Of a stretch of 64,000 nucleotides of DNA, positions 1 to 9,301 are shown piece after piece. Source of the DNA: Methanocella_A sp963792125. GTDB taxonomy: Archaea > Halobacteriota > Methanocellia > Methanocellales > Methanocellaceae. The DNA is taken from NCBI GenBank assembly GCA_963792125.1, contig CAWBVA010000001.1, forward strand, positions 65,759 to 129,758, given 5' to 3'. Below the pieces are notes generated by a model, which searched no databases, was not told where the DNA came from, and was given only the letters and a program-made list of their open reading frames with translations. The position numbers and the translations under genes were made by a program. Positions within the stretch are counted from its first letter, which is position 1. Every line of letters starts with the position of its first letter.

Positions 1-521
1 GTCGGAAGATCTCCCTTGCCCAGCAGGTTCCCTTTGACGACCATTTCAGGATACATGATGGCTTTTCCGAAATACGGGGCCATCCTGACAGGGCTGACCT
101 TGCCGAACTGGCCGACACCTACGGGTGCAGCACCGACATTAACGACCGGGCTGAACTGGAAGTTCGACTGGAAGAAACCAGTGCTGGTAGCGGCAATAGT
201 GTCAGTGCTTGTCTGTGCGATCGTCGGAGCGAGTGTCGTGCCCCCTGGCCCGGACAGGAAAGAAACGGCCAGGGCTTCTTCGTCGGTCGCAGCCAGCGTC
301 TGGCTGTGAAATAAATCCTGGGACATGCCGCTGTTGATAAAGTCTACGCCTGCGACGACGTTGCCGTACTGGAGCTCCGGCCGGCTCTCGGTGGCATAAG
401 TACAGCAAGACATCAATGCTGTACACAAAAGCAAAGCCACTAAAGGAACAGCAACATAGCTCTTGAAGTATCCGACGACCATACCCAGCATACCCACACC
501 CGGCTCACACCCTGAGCCCAT
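1..521 (-). CDS. Secreted protein, C-terminus outside window
   Basis: The reading frame stays open to the left edge, so only about 173 residues are visible. The start at 521 follows GAGGT with good spacing and gives MGSGCEPGVG; inner ATGs are possible. A hydrophobic segment (VAVPLVALLLCTALMSCC) looks like a signal or lipoprotein leader. The mature part is rich in Thr, Ser, Gly and Asn with no recognised domain. Its low-complexity style resembles the secreted protein at 901-1707, so both may be cell-surface proteins. Function is unknown. Confidence 0.6.
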   Translation of the reverse strand, partial: MGSGCEPGVGMLGMVVGYFKSYVAVPLVALLLCTALMSCCTYATESRPELQYGNVVAGVDFINSGMSQDLFHSQTLAATDEEALAVSFLSGPGGTTLAPTIAQTSTDTIAATSTGFFQSNFQFSPVVNVGAAPVGVGQFGKVSPVRMAPYFGKAIMYPEMVVKGNLLGKGDLP

Positions 522-900
522 TTTTTACCTCATTACCCGTTACTGGGTAGAACCAGCGTATTTTAAAAGATTGTTAACATTAAAACCGGATTTTATTGAA
601 AATCCATGGACCCTGCACCGTCCACCCTTGCCGCCGCGTACCGGCAGCAGCCGGCGGCAGGCATAGCCGCATCCATGGTGACGGGGCCTGCCCGCACTGA
701 CAAATTATTGTGGCGCAGTTCGCTCTTTTTTGTCGGACATAACCATGCGGTTCGAGCGGGCTACGTCGGGCAAATACTGAAGTTTCAGTGCGATTTCACA
801 GGCCTTCGCGGGTAATGTCAAGCGAGAAGCAAGCCGTGTACGCTCATTGATGCAGCATAGGTTATACCGGAGTTCCGTGATTGACCTTTGGTGTTATAAG
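522..900. other. Intergenic region between divergent secreted-protein genes
   Basis: This stretch separates two divergently read secreted-protein genes and should hold both promoters. An AT-rich segment near 545-600 is a plausible promoter zone for the minus-strand gene. I see no credible small gene, RNA or repeat here. Confidence 0.4.
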
Positions 901-1707
901 ATGGTGAGAAGTAAGATTCGCTTAGCAGTAACCGCGTTGATTATCATGGCCACGTTCACGGGCATGGCGATCTGCGCGGCAGAGGCTGGTACCGGCAGCA
1001 CCAGCGGCAAGAGCGCCGGCACGACAGGAAAAGGGGTTAGCACGGCAGGGACCTTCGGTACGGCCACAGCAGGGCTCAATTCGGCTTTCTCGACAGGCAA
1101 CGTCGGAGGACTCATTCGGCACTTCGAACGCGTTAGCGTCCCCCAGTTTCAGCACGCCGTCCATTGCGTTCTCGACCAACAGCCTGGGCAACAACGTGTT
1201 CGGGACCTCGCTGGCCACCGCCAGCAACGCGCAGCAATCGGCCAACCTGGCGTTTCCACAGACCGGCATTGCCAATGTCTTCGGGACCTCGCAGGCCGTA
1301 CCATCCAGCGTGTTCTCGACAACGAACATCGGCGGCAACGTGTTCGGGACATCCCGGCCCAGGCCAGCAACTCGCTCCTGGCGAACAACTTCGCGCTGTC
1401 GAACGCGAACATCGCCAACGTCTTCGGCTCGTCGGTCGCCACGCCGTTCTTCGCGTCCTCGGACAGCAATATCGCCAACACTGTGCTAGGCTCGTCGATT
1501 GCCCAGCCGTCGGTCACGTTCTCCCAGCCAACGGCCGCGTTCTCGGCCGGCAACATCGGCAGCAACGTGTTCGGGGCCTCCAACGCTCTCGCCAGCAACG
1601 CACAGCTGACCGCCAACTTTGCGGACTCGTCAGCCAACATAGCTAACGTGTTCGGCACGTCGCAGTCCGTGCCCGGACAGTTTGTCACTTCCACGACATT
1701 CATCTGA
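901..1707 (+). CDS. Secreted Ser/Ala/Asn-rich repeat protein (frameshifted in this sequence)
   Basis: Starting at ATG 901, a classic signal peptide (ALIIMATFTGMAICAAEA) precedes a Gly/Ser/Thr-rich chain. The motif N-[IV]-x-NVFG[TA]S recurs about every 25-30 residues to the end. The repeats lie in one frame at both ends but in the next frame between about 1110 and 1360, so two compensating single-base shifts are present. Restoring the frame gives one continuous repeat protein of about 268 residues. It is probably extracellular and of unknown function. Confidence 0.6.
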   Translation: MVRSKIRLAVTALIIMATFTGMAICAAEAGTGSTSGKSAGTTGKGVSTAGTFGTATAGLNSAFSTGNVGGLIRHFERVSVPQFQHAVHCVLDQQPGQQRVRDLAGHRQQRAAIGQPGVSTDRHCQCLRDLAGRTIQRVLDNEHRRQRVRDIPAQASNSLLANNFALSNANIANVFGSSVATPFFASSDSNIANTVLGSSIAQPSVTFSQPTAAFSAGNIGSNVFGASNALASNAQLTANFADSSANIANVFGTSQSVPGQFVTSTTFI

Positions 1708-2035
1708 AGTGTGGAATGATCGGGCGGATGCCGGGGCAGCGCACTGTGCCCGGCATTACTTTTTATTCTTTAAGGCAAATCCACATGTAAAAATCAGGCA
1801 GAGACCTTTCCGTATCGTTCTCAATTTATGCCGGTCCTGCATCCGGCCTGCGTGAAGAGCATCCAGACCCGTAGCACCAGCCCGGGCACCCGCCTATGGG
1901 ACTGTACGGCCTCATTTGCGCCGGCAGAATGCCAGCAAATGTGCAGGTAAAGCGCCATAGGCAGAAGAGATATAAAAATGAATGGCCGTTGCAGGGACGA
2001 CCGATCGCCAGCCCCTGCAACTGCACGGAACATAT
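1708..2035. other. Intergenic, nothing recognised
   Basis: This lies between two convergent genes. A T-rich run at about 1760-1772 could terminate the upstream gene. No coding, RNA or repeat signal stands out. Confidence 0.35.
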
Positions 2036-3718
2036 CTACGATTTTTCCTTTACCGAATCTTTATCCTTGTCCCTGATCTCTACCCTGCGGATTTTGCCGC
2101 TGATGGTCTTGGGCAGCACCGGGACGAACTCGACGACACGGGGATACTTGTACGGTGCGGTAACCTTCTTTACGTGGTTCTGGAGTTCCTTCTTCAAGGC
2201 ATCGCTGGGCACGAAGTCTTTTTTAAGGACAATGGTAGCCTTGACAATCTGTCCCCTGATCTCGTCTGGCACCGCGGTAATCGCGCACTCCACCACGGCG
2301 GGGTGCTGGATCAGGGCGCTCTCGACCTCGAAGGGGCCGATGCGGTAGCCAGAGCTCTTGATGACGTCGTCGGACCGGCCTACGAACCAGAGGAAGCCTT
2401 CCTCGTCGGTCCAGGCCATGTCGCCCGTGTGGTAGTAGCCGTCATACCAGACAGACGCAGTCCGCTTCTCGTCGCGGTAGTAGCCTTTGAACAGTCCCGG
2501 CGGGAAGCCTCTGGACAGATTGATGCATATTTCACCCTCTTCCCCTGCTTCGCAGAGTTTTCCGTCCAGGTTAATAAGCTCAATGCTGTAGCCCGGGGAA
2601 GGCCTGCCCATCGAGCCAGGCCGGGGCTCGATCCACGGGTACGTGGCGATCATCACGACAGCCTCGGTCTGGCCGAACCCTTCCATGAGCCTGAGCCCCG
2701 TAGCCTTGAGCCACCTGTTATACACTTCGGGGTTCAGCGGCTCGCCGGCCGTAACGCTGTACTTCATATGCGAGAAGTCGAACTTGCTCAGGTCCTCGTT
2801 GATGAGGAACCGGTAGATCGTGGGCGGAGCACAGAAGGTGGTCACCTTGTAATCCACCGTCTTCTGCAACAGCCGCAGGGGGTCGAACACCTCATAATCG
2901 TAGGCGAATACCGCGCTGCCGCCGAGCCACTGGCCATAGATCTTGCCCCATACCGCCTTGGCCCACCCGGTATCAGCCACAGTATAGTGGAGGCCGTCGT
3001 CCGTGACGTTCTGCCAGTATACGGCCGTGAGGATGTGGCCCAGGGGGTAGACGAAGTCGTGCACCACCATCTTGGGGAGTCCCACAGTGCCCGAAGTGAA
3101 ATACAGGATAGAGATGTCTTCGTTCTTCGTGGCCTCCGCACCGGTCGGCCGCTCGAAGTGATCACTGGCTTTCTCGACCTCGGCGTTGAAGTCGATCCAC
3201 CCGTCGTACTTTCCTTCTACGATTGCCTTATACTTCAGCAGCCCGTGCAAATCCTTCTGGGCTTCGTCGACGTATTTGATCAGGCTCTTCTCGTTCGCCG
3301 CCACGATCATCTTGATGTCCGCCAGTTTGGCCCTGTACACGATGTCCTTGGTGGTGAGCATGTGGGTGGCCGGGATGGCGATGGCACCGATCTTGTGCAG
3401 CGCCAGCATGGAGTGCCACCACTCGTACCGCCCCTTAAGTGCGAGCATGACAGTGTCGCCTTTCTTTATCCCGAGACTCTTGAAAAAGTTCGCCGCCCTA
3501 TCGCTCAGGCGCTTCATCTCAGAGAACGTGATGATCTTTTCGCCGCCGAGGTCATCGCACCACACCAGGGCGATCTTGTCCGGTGTTTCCCGGGCCATGA
3601 TATCCACGACGTCGAAGGCGAAGTTAAAGTTCTCCGGCACCTTCACATGGTAGTTGTCACGGAAATCCTCGTAGGACTTGAAATCCGTTTTTTCCATAAA
3701 CCGGTTTAACAATGACAT
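2036..3718 (-). CDS. AMP-forming acyl-CoA synthetase (medium/branched-chain type)
   Basis: This 560-residue enzyme activates a carboxylic acid to its CoA thioester using ATP. All adenylate-forming family motifs are present: the phosphate loop YFTSGTVGLPKMV near residue 210, the acyl-adenylate motif EGFGQTE, YHTGD, the hinge GRSDDVIKSSGYRIGPFEVE, and the C-terminal catalytic lysine in KTISGKIRR. Length and motifs match the medium-chain or 2-methylbutyryl acyl-CoA synthetases known from methanogens, not acetyl-CoA synthetase (about 650 residues). It starts 17 bases after the HTH-cupin gene stops, so the two form an operon. The natural substrate cannot be read from sequence. Confidence 0.9.
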   Translation of the reverse strand: MSLLNRFMEKTDFKSYEDFRDNYHVKVPENFNFAFDVVDIMARETPDKIALVWCDDLGGEKIITFSEMKRLSDRAANFFKSLGIKKGDTVMLALKGRYEWWHSMLALHKIGAIAIPATHMLTTKDIVYRAKLADIKMIVAANEKSLIKYVDEAQKDLHGLLKYKAIVEGKYDGWIDFNAEVEKASDHFERPTGAEATKNEDISILYFTSGTVGLPKMVVHDFVYPLGHILTAVYWQNVTDDGLHYTVADTGWAKAVWGKIYGQWLGGSAVFAYDYEVFDPLRLLQKTVDYKVTTFCAPPTIYRFLINEDLSKFDFSHMKYSVTAGEPLNPEVYNRWLKATGLRLMEGFGQTEAVVMIATYPWIEPRPGSMGRPSPGYSIELINLDGKLCEAGEEGEICINLSRGFPPGLFKGYYRDEKRTASVWYDGYYHTGDMAWTDEEGFLWFVGRSDDVIKSSGYRIGPFEVESALIQHPAVVECAITAVPDEIRGQIVKATIVLKKDFVPSDALKKELQNHVKKVTAPYKYPRVVEFVPVLPKTISGKIRRVEIRDKDKDSVKEKS

Positions 3719-3735
3719 AGGTACACCTTCGTTTT

Positions 3736-4290
3736 TTACATAATGATGGCCAGGAATCTCGCAGGCTTGTTGTTCAGCGCCACCATGGCGTGCTCACAGC
3801 CGGAATCGAAATAGATGGAATCGCCTTCCGCCAGGATAAACTCATGGTCCTTGATGATCAGCTTGAGGCTGCCTTCCAGGACGAAGTTGAACTCCTGTCC
3901 CGGGTGCGTGTTTGTCTGGACCTTCGTACCGGCCGGCTTGGGCTCCACAGTCACGACGAAAGGCTCGGCCTTCTTGTTGATGAAGTTAGAGGCCAGGCTC
4001 TGGTACTTGTACTGCTTCCTCCGCTCGACACTCACGCCCTTCCCTTTCCGCGTCACGGAGAAATAGTGCATGCGAGGCGTTTCCCCCGTAAGCAGAATGC
4101 TCATCTCTACCCCGAGCTTGCGGGAAATCTCGTAGAGAACGCTGGCGGGGATGTCCTCCTCGCCGTTTTCGTATTTCAGGTATTTCTCCTTGCTCAGCTT
4201 CAGGTGAGACGACATGTCGTCAAGGCTGAGCCCGAGAATATCCCTGAGCTCCTTTATCCGGGTGGCCACTTCCTTGATTCGTTCCTGCAT
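3736..4290 (-). CDS. XRE-family HTH regulator with C-terminal cupin domain
   Basis: Residues 8-65 form an XRE helix-turn-helix (LGLSLDDMSSHLKLSKEKYLKY in outline). Residues 110-184 form a small cupin barrel with HPGQEFNFVLEGSLKL and EGDSIYFDSGCEHAM. This architecture often senses a small ligand through the cupin. It is the first gene of an operon with the acyl-CoA synthetase at 2036-3718 and is divergent from a second synthetase at 4693. It is therefore a likely local regulator of acyl-CoA formation; that role is inferred from context. Confidence 0.9.
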   Translation of the reverse strand: MQERIKEVATRIKELRDILGLSLDDMSSHLKLSKEKYLKYENGEEDIPASVLYEISRKLGVEMSILLTGETPRMHYFSVTRKGKGVSVERRKQYKYQSLASNFINKKAEPFVVTVEPKPAGTKVQTNTHPGQEFNFVLEGSLKLIIKDHEFILAEGDSIYFDSGCEHAMVALNNKPARFLAIIM

Positions 4291-4692
4291 GTGTTTTGCC
4301 CTCTTAAAAAATGTGAGTCCTCAATATTCCCTGTATAATGGTTACAATTTTCTATGATTCATGGACACTATATTTAAACGCTTCCGTGCGTTAAGCTGTC
4401 ACAGCGCACGGATGGTGTCATGGGAGAGAAAAAAAGGCTTTTTTAGTGACTATTTACACGATTAATGATTACATAACATGGCAAAGTTCCTTAACGATTA
4501 TGCTTAGCCCCGAAAAGTTTATAAGCTGTACATTTTCTTCATTCTTATTAGCAGCCGATCCGCATGAGTTGCGCTTGCATATTAAGCGTGCGTTTCAGGT
4601 GGGTTAGCTATATATAAAGGAAAGGAAAACCTATTGTCACATTGACACATACTGGCATAGTGCCTGTAAAATGAACGGATGGTAGTTAAAAA
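4291..4692. promoter_or_regulatory. Divergent promoter region between HTH-cupin and acyl-CoA synthetase genes
   Basis: The 402-base gap contains TATA-like sequences for both directions: TTTAAATATAG read leftward near 4365-4375 and CTATATATAAAGG read rightward near 4608-4620. Related words ACGATTAATGATTA (about 4458) and ACGATTATG (about 4494) could be operators for the HTH-cupin protein. That is a suggestion from position only. Confidence 0.5.
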
Positions 4693-6402
4693 ATGCCCAA
4701 GAGAAAATCCCAGAGCTATACTTTCATGGGGTCTGAGAAGCCGCTGATCGGCATGACCATCGGCGACATGTTCGACGACATCGCCGAACGCTACCCGGAG
4801 AGAGAAGCAGTCGTATCGCAACACCAGGGCGTAAGGTACACCTGGGGCGAGCTTCAGAAACAGGTCAACAGAGCAGCTAAGGGATTATTAAGCCTGGGCT
4901 ACAAGAAAGGCGACCGGGTGGCGATCTGGGCTACCAACGTGTCCGAATGGGTGATCACCCAGTGGGCGACCGCTAAGGCAGGTATCATCCTGATCAACAT
5001 CAACCCGGCTTACCGGACACACGAACTGGAGTTCGTCCTGCAGCAGTCTGAGGCACAGGCGCTGCTGCTCATAGACTCGTTCAAGACTTCCGACTATATC
5101 AGGATGTTCAACGAGGTCTGCCCGGAGGCTAAAGGCTCGAAGCCCGGCAAGATCAATTCGGAGACCCTCCCGTTCCTTAAATCAGTAGTGCTCCTCCGGG
5201 GCAACAAGCAGGACTACATGTACTCCTGGGACGAGATGCTGAAGATGGGCGACGAGATACCGGACGCCGTCCTCTGTACGGTGCAGCAGACGTTGTCCTT
5301 CGACGACCCGATCAACATCCAGTACACCTCGGGCACGACCGGGTTCCCGAAGGGTGTGGTGCTGACCCACCATAACCTCCTGAACAACGGCTACTTCATC
5401 GGCGAGTGCATGAAGTTCTCCGAGAAAGACCGGCTCTGTATTCCTGTCCCGTTCTACCACTGTTTCGGCATGGTACTCTCGAACCTCGCCTGCATGACCC
5501 ACGGCTCGACTATGGTGCTGCCCGCCGAGTACTTCGACCCTGTCGCTACGCTCACTGCCATCGAGAAGGAGAAATGCACAGCAGTTCACGGCGTGCCTAC
5601 TATGTTCATCGCCGAGCTCGAGCACCCGCTCTTCAGCAAGTTCGACCTGAGCACGCTCCGTACCGGCATCATGGCCGGATCGCCCTGTCCTACCGAGTAC
5701 ATGAAAAAGGTCAACACCCTCATGAACATGAGCGAAGTCGTTATCACCTACGGCCAGACGGAGTCGTCTCCGGGCCTGACCATGTCGACGACGACCGATT
5801 CCATAGAAAAGCGAGTGGCAACTGTCGGACGGGCCATGCCGCACACCGAGCTCAAGATCGTGGACCCCAAGACCGGAGACATTGTCCCGAGGGGTGAGCC
5901 AGGCGAGATTTGCGCCCGCGGCTATATGATCATGGACGGCTACTACAAGAACCCGGACGCGACGAACATGGCCATTGACGCACAGGGCTGGCTCCACACC
6001 GGCGACCTGGGCACGCTGGACGAGGACGGCTACTGCAAGATCACCGGGCGCATCAAGGACATGGTCATCCGTGGCGGCGAGAACATCTATCCCAGGGAGG
6101 TCGAGGAATTCCTCTACACGCACCCCAATATCAGCGACGCGCAGGTAATCGGCGTGCCTGACATGAAGTACGGCGAAGAGCTTTGTGCGTGGGTGAAGCT
6201 GAAGAACGGCGAGAAGATCGCGGAGAGCGACATCAAGGAATTCTGCAAAGGCAAGATCGCCCACTACAAGATACCGAAGTACATCAAGTTCGTCGATGAG
6301 TTCCCGATGACTATCTCGGGCAAGATACAGAAGTACAAGATGCGTGAGGTCTCGACAAAAGAGCTGGGGCTGGAAGAGATCGCGCGCATAAAAACCGCCT
6401 GA
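4693..6402 (+). CDS. FadD-like long/medium-chain acyl-CoA synthetase
   Basis: This 569-residue AMP-binding enzyme has YTSGTTGFPKGVVLTH (phosphate loop), YGQTESSPG, LHTGDLG, GRIKDMVIRGGENIYPREVE and the C-terminal lysine in MTISGKIQKY. It belongs to the FadD/AcsA acyl-CoA ligase group and would activate a fatty or branched acid. It reads away from the HTH-cupin regulator. Two different acyl-CoA ligases side by side imply use or recycling of carboxylic acids, unusual in an organism expected to be a methanogen. Substrate unknown. Confidence 0.9.
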   Translation: MPKRKSQSYTFMGSEKPLIGMTIGDMFDDIAERYPEREAVVSQHQGVRYTWGELQKQVNRAAKGLLSLGYKKGDRVAIWATNVSEWVITQWATAKAGIILININPAYRTHELEFVLQQSEAQALLLIDSFKTSDYIRMFNEVCPEAKGSKPGKINSETLPFLKSVVLLRGNKQDYMYSWDEMLKMGDEIPDAVLCTVQQTLSFDDPINIQYTSGTTGFPKGVVLTHHNLLNNGYFIGECMKFSEKDRLCIPVPFYHCFGMVLSNLACMTHGSTMVLPAEYFDPVATLTAIEKEKCTAVHGVPTMFIAELEHPLFSKFDLSTLRTGIMAGSPCPTEYMKKVNTLMNMSEVVITYGQTESSPGLTMSTTTDSIEKRVATVGRAMPHTELKIVDPKTGDIVPRGEPGEICARGYMIMDGYYKNPDATNMAIDAQGWLHTGDLGTLDEDGYCKITGRIKDMVIRGGENIYPREVEEFLYTHPNISDAQVIGVPDMKYGEELCAWVKLKNGEKIAESDIKEFCKGKIAHYKIPKYIKFVDEFPMTISGKIQKYKMREVSTKELGLEEIARIKTA

Positions 6403-6491
6403 AAAACAGCCTTGAGGGAAAACCCCTCGAAGCTGTTCAGATGCCCGTACCGATCAATATGTTCGTGCCAGGGACATCCAGATCGACGCGT

Positions 6492-6947
6492 TTATACCGC
6501 CAGCTTTGGCATCGAGCCAAGCTGGTTCATGATGGCGGGCGTCTGGATCGACCGCAGCGACGGCGTGCTGAGCTCCATGCTCGGGCTGTACTTGGTCGGC
6601 GTCTTCTGCTTGTTCATACCACTGGCAGTCTTGTTTACCCCGCCCATCGCGGTAGAATTGTTCACAGCCTTGCCGGATTTCGCCGGCATCTTCGTGCTCA
6701 TCTTCAGCTTATTGTAGACGCCACCTATATTAGACTTCATCTGTTGTAAATCGATCATCTTGCCGGTCGACTTGATCGGCTTCATTGTGCCCGTCGGCTT
6801 CAACGTCGGCTTCATCGTTGCCTTGACCGTCGGCTTAACTGTCGGCTTAACCGTCGGTGTGACCGTGGCTGCCGTCGAAACGGCCACCGTGGCCGCGATG
6901 AACGATGCCAGTACAAAAAGCACCAGCGCTACCCTCAACATCCTCAT
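6492..6947 (-). CDS. Secreted protein with PTVKPT repeats
   Basis: A strong GGAGGT lies six bases before the ATG. Residues 1-28 form a signal peptide (LVLFVLASFIAATVAVSTAA). Residues 29-60 carry tandem Pro-Thr-Val-Lys units, a typical extracellular linker. The rest is basic and rich in Lys, Met, Ser and Thr with no known domain. Probably a small cell-envelope protein; function unknown. Confidence 0.65.
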   Translation of the reverse strand: MRMLRVALVLFVLASFIAATVAVSTAATVTPTVKPTVKPTVKATMKPTLKPTGTMKPIKSTGKMIDLQQMKSNIGGVYNKLKMSTKMPAKSGKAVNNSTAMGGVNKTASGMNKQKTPTKYSPSMELSTPSLRSIQTPAIMNQLGSMPKLAV

Positions 6948-7423
6948 TCCATTACCTCCTCAATACACCCGCTGTGTCGTCACCCACCGGTAGACCGACA
7001 CAGCAATCAAACAAAAGTCGTTCAATAGATATTTATCAATTGTTTGATATTTTAGCAGATTTTGGACAGATAAGCCATATAAAAATTGCACGGGGAACAC
7101 TAAGTACACAGAGGACAAAATGGGCAAACGTTCCGGGCCTGACAGACTTTGTCCACCATATCCTTTGCCCATCACAGGTCCGCTCTGTATAGTCATCGGG
7201 GTTGCCATTTGAACGCGGAGCCGGCACTCAACACTACGTACACGACGGCCACGACGTACACTACGTTTTAAAGGAAATGGCAAGCGTAGCAGTATTATTA
7301 GACGTCGTGTACGTCGTGGCCGTCGTTTACGTTGTGTCTGATGCCGGCCGGCATGTACAAAAAGTTACCAGAATGACTATACTTCGCGTGTAATGTTTTT
7401 AATGTGGACGGCCGTTATCTTTC
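6948..7423. other. Gene-free region with a long hairpin
   Basis: No credible gene is seen. The left part is AT-rich with the promoter of the minus-strand secreted protein. The right part holds the imperfect inverted repeat listed at 7221-7347. Open frames here are artefacts of that repeat. Confidence 0.4.
7221..7347. repeat. Long imperfect inverted repeat (hairpin)
   Basis: Positions 7236-7265 and 7303-7332 are 30-base arms that pair with two mismatches, and weaker pairing extends to about 47 bases per arm. The loop is about 37 bases. The arms are built from short words such as ACGACG and GTAC. The hairpin lies just upstream of the rhodanese gene. Confidence 0.75.
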
Positions 7424-7780
7424 ATGGTGATGTCATTGTATACCGAGCACGTCAGGGCCATCGGCGTCGCGCACCTCAAGCGGATGATGGAGAGCGGCGA
7501 GCCGTTCACGCTGCTGGACGTCCGCCCCAGGAGCGATTATGACCGGGAACACATCAAAGGCGCGCGTTCGCTGCCGCTCGACGAGATAGAGAACAAGGCC
7601 GCCGCTATGCTGAAGCCCGACGAGAACATCATCGTCTACTGCGACAGCTTCGTCTGTTCGGCCAGCACCAGCGCTTCCAAAATACTGGGGCGCATGGGAT
7701 ACAAAAACGTGCGTGACTACAAGGGCGGCATCAGGGAGTGGAAGCAGTCTGACCTGCCCACCGAGAGCAACTATAAATGA
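7424..7780 (+). CDS. Rhodanese-domain protein
   Basis: A single rhodanese domain of about 118 residues: LLDVRPRSDYDREHIKGARS near the N-terminus, then YCDSFVCSAST with the likely active-site cysteine, and the C-terminal GGIREWK. Such proteins carry persulfide sulfur. The start may be the second Met at 7430. It lies 6 bases before lplB, so a sulfur-delivery role near lipoate metabolism is possible but inferred from position only. Confidence 0.85.
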   Translation: MVMSLYTEHVRAIGVAHLKRMMESGEPFTLLDVRPRSDYDREHIKGARSLPLDEIENKAAAMLKPDENIIVYCDSFVCSASTSASKILGRMGYKNVRDYKGGIREWKQSDLPTESNYK

Positions 7781-7786
7781 GGTCCT

Positions 7787-8065
7787 ATGAGGCCTCATAG
7801 GTACGCGGAAGAGAAAGTGCCAGGCGGCAAGCTGGCGAGAGTCACCGTCCGGCAGGACGGCGGCGTCGAGATCACCGGGGACTTCTTCGCCCATCCGGAG
7901 GAGGGCATGACGCTTGTTGAAAATGCCCTCGGCCGGCTGGACGGGACGGAGCCGCCGGAGAAAGTCGAAACGCTTTTGAACAGAGTCATTGTTGAAGCCG
8001 GCATCGTGCTGATCGGCATCGACGTGCCTGCCATCGTACGACTGTACCGCCAGTGCCACCGTTGA
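7787..8065 (+). CDS. lplB: Lipoate-protein ligase, separate C-terminal domain (LplB)
   Basis: This 92-residue protein has the signature of the detached accessory domain of archaeal bipartite lipoate ligases: KVPGGKLARV near residue 11 and ITGDFFAHPEEG near residue 30. In Thermoplasma-type systems this domain is needed with LplA for lipoate adenylation. GAGGT precedes the ATG. The catalytic partner lies about 470 bases downstream on the same strand (8535-9299), with an opposite-strand membrane gene between them. Confidence 0.8.
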   Translation: MRPHRYAEEKVPGGKLARVTVRQDGGVEITGDFFAHPEEGMTLVENALGRLDGTEPPEKVETLLNRVIVEAGIVLIGIDVPAIVRLYRQCHR

Positions 8066-8083
8066 GTCAGGGGCACGGGCAGT

Positions 8084-8449
8084 CTATGCCAGGATGAGTG
8101 CAACCATGATGGCAAACAATGGCAGCTGGAACAGAGCACCCAGGGCCAGCGATTTAAAGGCTTCCATATCCCCTGCATCACGAGACATATACGGTCTCCG
8201 GCTACACACCCGGTTCATCCTCAAGTAGCCCGCGAACCATCCCACTCCCCATGACAGGATGATCACACCCATGACCTGTCCGCTATCTATCATTATGGGC
8301 AGGCCATCGCTGGACTGGCGGTAAGCCAGCAGGGTGGTCAGAATCATGATGTCCAGCACCATGTAGAGAAACATGGAAAAGAGAGCGAACGTTACTTCGT
8401 CGATAGACCCCGGCCACGCGTAAGACGTATCCTGCTCCATGATTGTCAT
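8084..8449 (-). CDS. Small integral membrane protein
   Basis: The 121-residue product has three or four hydrophobic helices (FALFSMFLYMVLDIMILTTL, VMGVIILSWGVGWFAGYL, and a C-terminal FQLPLFAIMVALILA). GAGGAATTAAC precedes ATG 8449. It lies on the opposite strand between lplB and lplA. No family recognised. Confidence 0.65.
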   Translation of the reverse strand: MTIMEQDTSYAWPGSIDEVTFALFSMFLYMVLDIMILTTLLAYRQSSDGLPIMIDSGQVMGVIILSWGVGWFAGYLRMNRVCSRRPYMSRDAGDMEAFKSLALGALFQLPLFAIMVALILA

Positions 8450-8534
8450 GTTAATTCCTCATAAAATAGCCCTATCCTATATAGAATCAATATGCGAATA
8501 TAGAGAATGGACATCACCATACGGTGAATAATCG

Positions 8535-9299
8535 ATGGAAACCATGGCTATGCATTTTACCTGGAGGGTAATCCGGCTGGAAGCACGCCCGGCCGCGGAA
8601 AACATGGCGATCGATGAAGCCATCGCCGCCGGAATAGCCGCAGGCACCTCGCCGCCTACCATACGGTTTTACACCTGGAATCCCGGCGCAGTGAGCATCG
8701 GGTGCTTCCAGCGGCTCCGGGACGAGGTCGATCTGGAAGCCTGCGCCGCAAAGGGCATCGACGTGGTCAGACGGCGCACCGGGGGCGGAGCGGTATACCA
8801 TGACAGGGAGGGTGAGATCACCTACAGCGTGATAGCGCCCGAGGGATACTTTTCCGGGGACATCAAGGCATCGTACCGGGAAATTTGCGGCTGGATCATA
8901 GCAGGGCTCGCAAACCTGGGCATTGCCGCGGAGTTCCGGCCGATCAATGACATTGTCGTCAATGGCAGGAAGATTTCAGGCAGCGCCCAGACACGAAGAC
9001 AGGGCGTCCTCACCCAGCACGGGACAGTACTGTACAGCCTCGACCGGGACACGATGTTCTCGGTCCTGAAGCCGTCTGACAAAAAGCTGATCGATAAGCC
9101 GGTGGCATCATTCAGAGCGGGCGTGACCTGTGCATCGGAGGAAGGATGTGCTTCGCTTGACGGGCTATACCGGGCACTGCTGCGAGGGTTCACCGATGGC
9201 AGAGAGTATGAGCCCGGGCAATTGAGCGATGCTGAATGTACAGCGGTTGCAGAGCTGACGAAAAAGTACCTGAGCCATGAGTGGAACGAATCGCGTTAA
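8535..9299 (+). CDS. lplA: Lipoate-protein ligase A, catalytic domain
   Basis: This 254-residue enzyme adenylates lipoate and transfers it to a lysine of the E2 lipoyl domain. Family motifs are the N-terminal ENMAIDEA, RFYTWNPGAVSIG, the lipoate-binding RRRTGGGAVYHD, and the catalytic-lysine region INDIVVNGRKISGSAQ. It lacks the C-terminal accessory domain, which is supplied by lplB upstream. It ends 2 bases from the convergent end of lpdA. GGTGA lies 9 bases before the start. It complements LipA on the other strand, so exogenous and de novo lipoylation are both encoded. Confidence 0.9.
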   Translation: METMAMHFTWRVIRLEARPAAENMAIDEAIAAGIAAGTSPPTIRFYTWNPGAVSIGCFQRLRDEVDLEACAAKGIDVVRRRTGGGAVYHDREGEITYSVIAPEGYFSGDIKASYREICGWIIAGLANLGIAAEFRPINDIVVNGRKISGSAQTRRQGVLTQHGTVLYSLDRDTMFSVLKPSDKKLIDKPVASFRAGVTCASEEGCASLDGLYRALLRGFTDGREYEPGQLSDAECTAVAELTKKYLSHEWNESR

Positions 9300-9301
9300 C
9301 G

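Noticed and set aside
1982..3709. 575-codon open frame opposite the acyl-CoA synthetase
   Set aside because: It mirrors the synthetase codons on the other strand. Its translation is rich in Arg, His, Asp and Val without motifs, as expected from high-GC third positions.
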